Assembly (NCBI GenBank): GCA_036821845.1
Contig: DAISIT010000005.1
Span: 1 to 64,000, forward strand
Reading direction: 5' to 3'
Source of the DNA: JAEUMD01 sp937950105
GTDB taxonomy: Bacteria; Pseudomonadota; Alphaproteobacteria; Rhizobiales; Hyphomicrobiaceae
DNA: 64,000 nt
Made by a program: the position numbers and the translations under genes. The notes beneath the pieces are model-generated. The model was not told where the DNA came from, made no database searches, and saw only the letters and a program-made list of their open reading frames with translations. Positions 59,139 to 64,000 of the stretch are shown piece after piece; positions within the stretch are counted from its first letter, which is position 1; every line of letters starts with the position of its first letter.

Positions 59139-60809
59139 ATGGACCAGATTTGCCGTAATTTCCGCGAATCAGTGTCTTGTGCAGACGTGGCGCGGGAATG
59201 CCCCGGCCGCGATCGGCGGCGTGAACGAGGATTTTCAGGATTGGGCCGGCGAGCGGCAGTTGCGAAACGTCCAGCCGGGCACGACAGCGCGCGGTCGTCG
59301 GGCCGCGCCGCCGGCGTGTCGCTGGCGCTCGCGGTCGCCCTGGCCGGCTCGGTGTCGCTGGCGCCCGTTGCGGTGCTCGCTCAAGAGCGTGAACCCGACG
59401 CCATCCGCCGCAAGCTCGAGGCCCAGCAGCAGGAGCTGCTGTCGAAGAAGGATCGCGAGAATGCCCTCTCGAAGGATGTCACCGACATCGATGCCGAGCG
59501 CGAGCGCATCAACGCGCGGCTGCTCGAAACGGCGGCGCTGATCCAGAAGAGCGAAAGCAAGCTGACCGGCATCGAGGCGCGGCTCGGCGAACTCGAGGCG
59601 CAGGAAAAGCTCGTGCGCGGCTCGCTCGACACCCGCCACGGTCAGATTTCCAAGCTGCTCGGCGCGCTGCAGCGCATGGGCCGCAATCCGCCGCCCGTGA
59701 TGATCACGCAACGCTCCGACGCGCTGGAGATAGTGCGCAGCGCCATGCTGCTCGCCGCCGCCTTCCCCGAGCTGCGCGGCCAGGCGCTGCAGCTGTCGAC
59801 GCGGCTGCAGGAGCTGGTGCGGGTGATGGACGACATCCGCAACGAGAGCCAGCGCCTCAAGGCCGAGACCGATCGTCTCGCCGATGCGCAGACCAAGCTC
59901 GCCGGGCTGATGGAAGAGCGCAAGCAGTCGCTCGCCCAGCGCAAGGCGGAGCTGGCCGATGTCCGCCGCGCCACCGCCGACATCTCGAAGAGCGTCAACG
60001 ACCTGAACGAACTCATCGCCCGCGTTGATCTGGCGGTGAACCAGAACACCGGGCTCGGTGCCTACGACAAGGAGGCGCGCGCCGCCGAAGCCGCCGAAGT
60101 TGCAGCAGCGACACCGGCCGCCAGCGGTCCGGCGCCGGCCTCGCCACCCGCAGCGGCAGCAACGCCGAGCGGGCCGATCGTCGTCACGCCCGAATCCGTC
60201 GGCGGACAACCAGGTGTGGCGCCGCCATCGGATGCTGCCCGGCCGCCCGCCCCGCCGACCAAGGTCGCCGCCATCACTGTGCCGAAACCCGGCGAGATCG
60301 TGGAGCTGAGGCCCGGCAGCGGCATGCGCGCCGACACCGGCCGCATCAAGCCCGCCATCCCGTTCCATCAGGCGCGCGGAAAGCTGCCGCTGCCGGCCAG
60401 CGGCCAGCGCGTCCTCAATTTCGGCGAGAAGACAAAATATGGCCATCCCTCGAAGGGCGTGGTGATCGAGACACGCTCCGGCGCCCAGATCACCGCCCCG
60501 TGCGACGGCTGGGTGATTTATGCGGGCGAATTCCGCAGCTTCGGTCAACTCTTGATAATCAATGCGGGCGGCGGCTATCTTCTTCTATTGGCTGGCCTGT
60601 CACGTATCGACGTCGAGCCTGGACAATTCGTGCTGGCGGCGGAGCCCGTCGGCACCATGAGCGGCGCGACGACTCCAGGAGGCGGTCTCCTTCGCGAGAC
60701 CAAGAGTGAAACCAACACTCCCGTTCTTTACGTAGAGCTGCGCAAGGACGGACGTCCCATCGACCCGAGCCCGTGGTGGGCCAGCGGTCCTGAGAAGGTG
60801 CAAGAATGA
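59139..60809 (+). CDS. envC: murein hydrolase activator EnvC-like protein
   Basis: This protein of up to 556 residues has a signal peptide ending near SLAPVAVLAQ, a long coiled coil (about 85-300), an Ala/Pro linker and a C-terminal LytM/M23 domain. The zinc ligands are lost: the region equivalent to HxGxD reads SKGVVIE, and the HGxGYxTxYxHL equivalent reads NAGGGYLLLLAGL. It is therefore an activator of amidases, as EnvC is, and not an enzyme. The start is uncertain: the ATG at 59139 has no ribosome site, while a TTG at 59241 behind AGGA gives a better signal peptide. It overlaps ctpA by 4 bp. Confidence 0.88.
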   Translation: MDQICRNFRESVSCADVARECPGRDRRRERGFSGLGRRAAVAKRPAGHDSARSSGRAAGVSLALAVALAGSVSLAPVAVLAQEREPDAIRRKLEAQQQELLSKKDRENALSKDVTDIDAERERINARLLETAALIQKSESKLTGIEARLGELEAQEKLVRGSLDTRHGQISKLLGALQRMGRNPPPVMITQRSDALEIVRSAMLLAAAFPELRGQALQLSTRLQELVRVMDDIRNESQRLKAETDRLADAQTKLAGLMEERKQSLAQRKAELADVRRATADISKSVNDLNELIARVDLAVNQNTGLGAYDKEARAAEAAEVAAATPAASGPAPASPPAAAATPSGPIVVTPESVGGQPGVAPPSDAARPPAPPTKVAAITVPKPGEIVELRPGSGMRADTGRIKPAIPFHQARGKLPLPASGQRVLNFGEKTKYGHPSKGVVIETRSGAQITAPCDGWVIYAGEFRSFGQLLIINAGGGYLLLLAGLSRIDVEPGQFVLAAEPVGTMSGATTPGGGLLRETKSETNTPVLYVELRKDGRPIDPSPWWASGPEKVQE

Positions 60810-62164
60810 TGCGCAAGACCGACTTCGCATTCTGGACATTCCTGCTGATGACCGGCATGGCCGGCGTCGCCACCGTCGCCAGCATCACCCAGACGCACTC
60901 GGCGACGTCGGCGAACTCCGACCTCTATCGTCAGCTGGACCTGTTCGGCGACGTGCTGGAGCGCGTGCGCTCCGATTACGTCGAGAAACCCGACGACACG
61001 CAGCTCATCGAGAGCGCCATCAACGGCATGCTGACGTCGCTCGACCCGCATTCCGCTTACCTCAGCCCGAAGCACTTCCGCGACATGCAGGTGCAGACAC
61101 GCGGCGAGTTCGGCGGTCTCGGCATCGAGGTGACGATGGAGAACGGCGTCGTCAAGGTGGTGTCGCCGATCGACGACACGCCGGCCGCCAAGGCCGGCCT
61201 GCAGGCGAACGACCTCATCACACATCTCGACAACGAGCAGATCGTCGGCCTGACGCTCGAGCAGGCGGTCGAGAAGATGCGCGGGCCCGTCAACACGCCG
61301 ATCACGCTGACCGTCGTGCGCAAGGGCACCGAGGATCCGTTCGACGTGAAGGTCACGCGCGACATCATTCGCATCAACGCCGTCAAGGCGCGCCGCGAGG
61401 GTGACGTCGCCTATGTCAAGGTGACGACCTTCAACGAGCAGACGCACACCAACACGGTGAAGGCGATCGAGAACCTCGAGAAGGAGATCGGTGGCGACCT
61501 CAAGGGCTACATCATCGACCTGCGCAACAACCCGGGCGGCCTGCTCGATCAGGCGATCTCGGTGTCGGACGACTTCCTCGAGCGCGGCGCCATCGTTCTG
61601 ACGAAGGGCCGCAACAACGAGGAAACCCAGCGCAGCCAGGCCCGCCCGGGTGACGTCGCCAAGGGCAAGAAGGTCGTCGTGCTCATCAACGGCGGCTCGG
61701 CCTCGGCGTCTGAAATCGTCGCCGGCGCCCTGCAGGACCACAAGCGCGCCACCGTCATCGGCACGCGCTCGTTCGGCAAGGGCTCGGTGCAGACCATCAT
61801 CCCGTTGAACGCCAACGGCGCCATCCGCCTGACGACGGCACGCTACTACACGCCGTCGAACCGCTCGATCCAGGCCAAGGGCATCGATCCCGACATCATC
61901 GTCGAGCAGGAGCTGCCGGAGGAGATGAAGGCGAAGGCGGCGCAGACCAAGGTGCGCGGCGAGTCGAGCCTGCGCGGCCACCTGAAGAACGACAAGGAGC
62001 AGGAGGACAAGTCCGGCTCGTCGGCCTACGTGCCGAAGGAGCCCGAGAAGGACACCCAGCTCCAGTACGCGCTGAACTTCCTGCGCGGCAAGATCGCCGC
62101 GGCCCCGGTCGAGGCGACCAAGAGCCCCGAGCCGACGCCCGCGCCGGAGAAGAAGGCGAACTGA
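60806..62164 (+). CDS. ctpA: S41 family C-terminal processing peptidase
   Basis: This 452-residue periplasmic serine protease has an N-terminal signal or anchor helix (about 8-27), a PDZ domain (about 90-175, GEFGGLGIEVTMENG...VVSPIDDTPAAKAGL) and a catalytic domain with Ser300 in GGSASASE, Lys325 in SFGKGSVQ and Gln329. A Lys/Glu/Pro-rich tail follows. It is translationally coupled to envC, and in this order the pair is thought to control cell-wall turnover at division. An ATG three bases later is an equal start. Confidence 0.95.
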   Translation: MMRKTDFAFWTFLLMTGMAGVATVASITQTHSATSANSDLYRQLDLFGDVLERVRSDYVEKPDDTQLIESAINGMLTSLDPHSAYLSPKHFRDMQVQTRGEFGGLGIEVTMENGVVKVVSPIDDTPAAKAGLQANDLITHLDNEQIVGLTLEQAVEKMRGPVNTPITLTVVRKGTEDPFDVKVTRDIIRINAVKARREGDVAYVKVTTFNEQTHTNTVKAIENLEKEIGGDLKGYIIDLRNNPGGLLDQAISVSDDFLERGAIVLTKGRNNEETQRSQARPGDVAKGKKVVVLINGGSASASEIVAGALQDHKRATVIGTRSFGKGSVQTIIPLNANGAIRLTTARYYTPSNRSIQAKGIDPDIIVEQELPEEMKAKAAQTKVRGESSLRGHLKNDKEQEDKSGSSAYVPKEPEKDTQLQYALNFLRGKIAAAPVEATKSPEPTPAPEKKAN

Positions 62165-62193
62165 AGCCTTCGTCACTGCTTCCGATCGAAACG

Positions 62194-62224
62194 AAAAGGG
62201 CGTCTCCCGCGAGGCGCCCTTTTT
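62194..62224 (+). terminator. Rho-independent terminator of envC-ctpA
   Basis: Arms AAAAGGGCGTCT and AGGCGCCCTTTT pair over 12 bp with one G-T pair and are followed by T residues. Confidence 0.88.
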
Positions 62225-62276
62225 CATGTCGTCCGCTTCCGTTATGAAGCGGCGGAAGCGAGCCGAGGAGCGCACC

Positions 62277-62789
62277 ATGAGCAAGATCGACGTCAGCAAG
62301 CTCGAATACCGGCCGTGCGTCGGCATCATGGTTCTGAATCGCGACGGCCTGATCTGGCTCGGGCAGCGCTCCGACGCCAAGCAGCACATCGTCGAAGGCC
62401 CGGGCACGTGGTGGCAGATGCCGCAGGGCGGCATCGACAAGGGTGAGGACCCCGCCGCCGCCGCGCGCCGCGAGCTTTACGAGGAGACGCGCATCCGCTC
62501 CATCGAGATCGTGGCCGAGCATCCCGACTGGCTCTACTACGACCTGCCGAAGGAACTGCTCGGCAAGAAGTGGGGCGGACGCTATCGCGGGCAGAAGCAG
62601 AAGTGGTTCGCGGTGCGCTTTCTCGGCGACGACAGCGAGATCGACATCTCGCCACCCGACCACGAAATCGAGTTCGACGCCTGGCGGTGGGCGAAGCGAT
62701 CCGAGCTGATGGACCTCGTGGTGCCGTTCAAGGCGGAGGTTTATCGCGAGGTTCTCGCCGGCCTCGGCCCGCTCGCCGCCGATCTGTGA
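62277..62789 (+). CDS. rppH: RNA pyrophosphohydrolase
   Basis: This 170-residue Nudix enzyme removes pyrophosphate from triphosphorylated mRNA 5' ends or hydrolyses dinucleoside polyphosphates. The Nudix box spans residues 51-73 (GGIDKGED, then RRELYEETRI) with metal ligands E66, E69 and E70. YRPCVGIMVLN and the GxKQKWFAVRF-like segment (GQKQKWFAVRF) are typical of RppH. The ATG at 62277 has GAGGAG about 8 nt upstream. Confidence 0.94.
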   Translation: MSKIDVSKLEYRPCVGIMVLNRDGLIWLGQRSDAKQHIVEGPGTWWQMPQGGIDKGEDPAAAARRELYEETRIRSIEIVAEHPDWLYYDLPKELLGKKWGGRYRGQKQKWFAVRFLGDDSEIDISPPDHEIEFDAWRWAKRSELMDLVVPFKAEVYREVLAGLGPLAADL

Positions 62790-63110
62790 GTTCCGCCACT
62801 ACTGCGAGCAGCAGAAGCCGGTCGGCCCCGTCGCGCATGCGACAAACTGCGCCCTTAGGATGTCTTGCGCCGACAATTCATGTCCTCGCGATGCTCGGAT
62901 TATCATAGCGTGAGCGCTGCCTGCGGCTCGCTGCGATTATGCTCAGTCTTATGATCGGCCGCAGGCCGATGTTTACCTGTTAACCCGGCTTTGCTTCGGC
63001 GAAGCTGCTCGTTCCGGTATTTTTTTCGCAGCGGGGATCGTCGCACAGACGCTCTCTTTCAACGCGGCCGCTCGAACGCGCAGCGGCACTCATCCCGGAG
63101 CATCTGAAGC
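62790..63110. other. intergenic region before the VY-repeat protein
   Basis: This 321-bp region is AT-richer than its surroundings between 62870 and 63030. It carries two small perfect hairpins, ATCGGCC-GCA-GGCCGAT (62953-62969) and GCTTC-GGC-GAAGC (62992-63004), and a T7 run. A promoter or a structured leader is likely; no gene is seen. Confidence 0.4.
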
Positions 63111-63863
63111 ATGAAGTTGCGTAAGCTCGCTGCGCCCGCCGTGGCGCTCGCCTCGCTGACGGCGTTCGCCGCGTCCGCCAGCGCTTTCGGCCATGGCTGC
63201 GGCGGCCATGCCGTCTCCTGCTACGAGAAGGTTCGCACGCCGTCCGTGTATCGCAGCGTCTCGACCCCGGTCGTCGTCCGCCCCGCGTACCGCGAGGTCC
63301 TGCAAACCCCGGCCGTCTACGGCACGCGCAACGAGCGCGTCACGGTGGCACCCTCGCAGACATATCGCGTGCGCGAACCGGCGATCTACGGCACGCATGT
63401 GCGCAAGGTGATGGTCGAGCCCGCGCGCGTTCATTACGAGAAGGTGCCGGCGGTCGTGCAGACGGTGCGCGAGCGCGTTGTCGTTGCGCAAGGCGGCTAC
63501 CGCTGGGAGCACCGCCGCGGCCTGTTCGGTCGCGAGCGCATGTGCAAGGTCCGCACCCCTGCGGTCACCCGGCTCGTCGAGCGCCAGGTCGTCGCCGCAC
63601 CGGCCCGCCGCGTCGCGGTCGTCTCGCCCGCCGTCTATCGCCACGTCGCCGAACGTGTACTCGTCCGCGAGGGCCGCTCGCGTCTGGTGCATCAGCCGGC
63701 CATCACCACCATCGTGCAGCGGCCGGTGATGCTGCGCGCGCCGGAGCGTCACATCATCGAGCATCCGCCGGTGGTCGGCGTCGAGCGCCGCAGCGTGCTG
63801 GTGCGCGAGGGTGGTTATGCGTGGCGCCGCTCGGAAGGCCACGGACTGTTCCATCACCGCTGA
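63111..63863 (+). CDS. secreted protein with seven degenerate VY repeats
   Basis: This 250-residue protein has a signal peptide (about 1-25, ending AASASA). A short GHGCGGHAVSCY segment follows. The rest consists of repeats of the form (T/S/E)PAVYxxVxxRVxVxP: TPSVYRSVSTPVVV, TPAVYGTRNERVTV, EPAIYGTHVRKVMVEP, VPAVVQTVRERVVV, TPAVTRLVERQVV, SPAVYRHVAERVLV and QPAITTIVQRPVM. A basic, His-rich insert (GYRWEHRRGLFGRER) lies in the middle and again near the end (GYAWRRSEGHGLFHHR). The alternation of hydrophobic and polar residues suggests beta-strands in a solenoid. No named family is recognised. The ATG has a GGAG site. Confidence 0.75.
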   Translation: MKLRKLAAPAVALASLTAFAASASAFGHGCGGHAVSCYEKVRTPSVYRSVSTPVVVRPAYREVLQTPAVYGTRNERVTVAPSQTYRVREPAIYGTHVRKVMVEPARVHYEKVPAVVQTVRERVVVAQGGYRWEHRRGLFGRERMCKVRTPAVTRLVERQVVAAPARRVAVVSPAVYRHVAERVLVREGRSRLVHQPAITTIVQRPVMLRAPERHIIEHPPVVGVERRSVLVREGGYAWRRSEGHGLFHHR

Positions 63864-63936
63864 TCGGCACCTTTGTCAGCGCGCGTTGCTGGTCGTGGCT
63901 GACAAGCAGGTCGCGGCCGGGTAGCATCGAACTCCT

Positions 63937-63968
63937 GACGGGGCACCTGCAGTTGCGGGTGCCCCGTC
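63937..63968. terminator. stem-loop near the right edge
   Basis: Fifteen-bp arms at 63937-63951 and 63954-63968 (GACGGGGCACC and GGTGCCCCGTC cores) pair with one mismatch. It could terminate the VY-repeat gene or a convergent gene beyond the window. Confidence 0.6.
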
Positions 63969-64000
63969 GGCTGTCGGGACGCACGATGCCGACGCGCGGA

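Noticed and set aside
1..64000. tRNA or rRNA genes
   Set aside because: No cloverleaf with a conserved T-arm and no rRNA sequence was recognised by eye; a covariance search could still find one.

Overview
The window is a high-GC, gene-dense chromosomal segment of an alphaproteobacterium, most likely of the order Hyphomicrobiales (Rhizobiales). Three things support this. First, the conserved gene orders: hemC-hemD-mic60-hemY; tlpA divergent from argH-lptM-lysA-TIGR02302; envC-ctpA-rppH; sucA-sucB-lpd. Second, a complete PhyR-NepR-EcfG general stress locus. Third, intergenic palindromic repeats of the GTCATC-(G)CGGGG-CTYG-TCCCCG-GATCCA kind. The genus cannot be fixed from sequence reading alone. 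No rRNA, tRNA, CRISPR array, prophage or intact insertion sequence was seen.

Layout. 0-2.5 kb: an OmpA-like envelope protein with three ~123-residue repeats (5' end outside the window) faces an MltB-type lytic transglycosylase. 2.5-5.2 kb: three tandem 58-bp repeats and a tungstate ABC transporter operon (tupBCA) on the minus strand. 5.4-11.6 kb: a histidine-box membrane desaturase-like protein, catalase-peroxidase KatG and a DEAD-box helicase with an Arg/Gly-rich tail. 11.7-18.1 kb (minus): the 2-oxoglutarate dehydrogenase operon sucA-sucB-small coiled-coil protein-lpd. 18.5-24.3 kb (minus): heme synthesis genes hemC and hemD with the mitofilin-like and HemY membrane proteins. 24.8-28.1 kb: tsaD, a DUF2189 membrane protein and gpsA. 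28.2-31.4 kb: a tightly overlapping methyltransferase-GtrA-GT2-epimerase operon with visibly lower GC, probably acquired, ending just before rplS. RplS (L19) carries an unusual C-terminal helical domain.

32-36.6 kb: a ketopantoate-reductase-like enzyme, an orphan membrane protein, a secreted cytochrome c, an FMN reductase, a broken GIY-YIG nuclease gene between inverted palindromic repeats, and a TlpA thioredoxin. 36.8-45.3 kb: arginine and lysine synthesis (argH, lysA, dapD) with lptM, TIGR02302, DUF2076 and a histone H1-like protein. 45.4-50.5 kb: a Met/Gly/Pro-rich secreted protein and a zinc peptidase divergent from a 1098-residue transglutaminase/DUF2126 protein. 50.6-53.2 kb: the general stress response. 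phyR is divergent from nepR-ecfG, followed by dps, and each of the three transcripts is preceded by an exact GGAAC-N16-CGTT promoter. 53.3-58.9 kb (minus): an SDR enzyme, 3-hydroxybutyryl-CoA dehydrogenase, etfB-etfA, a rhomboid protease, PduO-type cobalamin adenosyltransferase and a twin-membrane-segment protein. 59.1-64 kb: envC-ctpA, rppH and a secreted protein made of degenerate VY repeats.

Most of the window is core metabolism and envelope maintenance. The parts that depart from ordinary core content are the structured repeat family (58-bp and 69-bp units), the GIY-YIG/palindrome remnant, the glycan operon, the L19 extension, and the EcfG promoter set, which gives direct cis evidence for Dps as a general-stress target.
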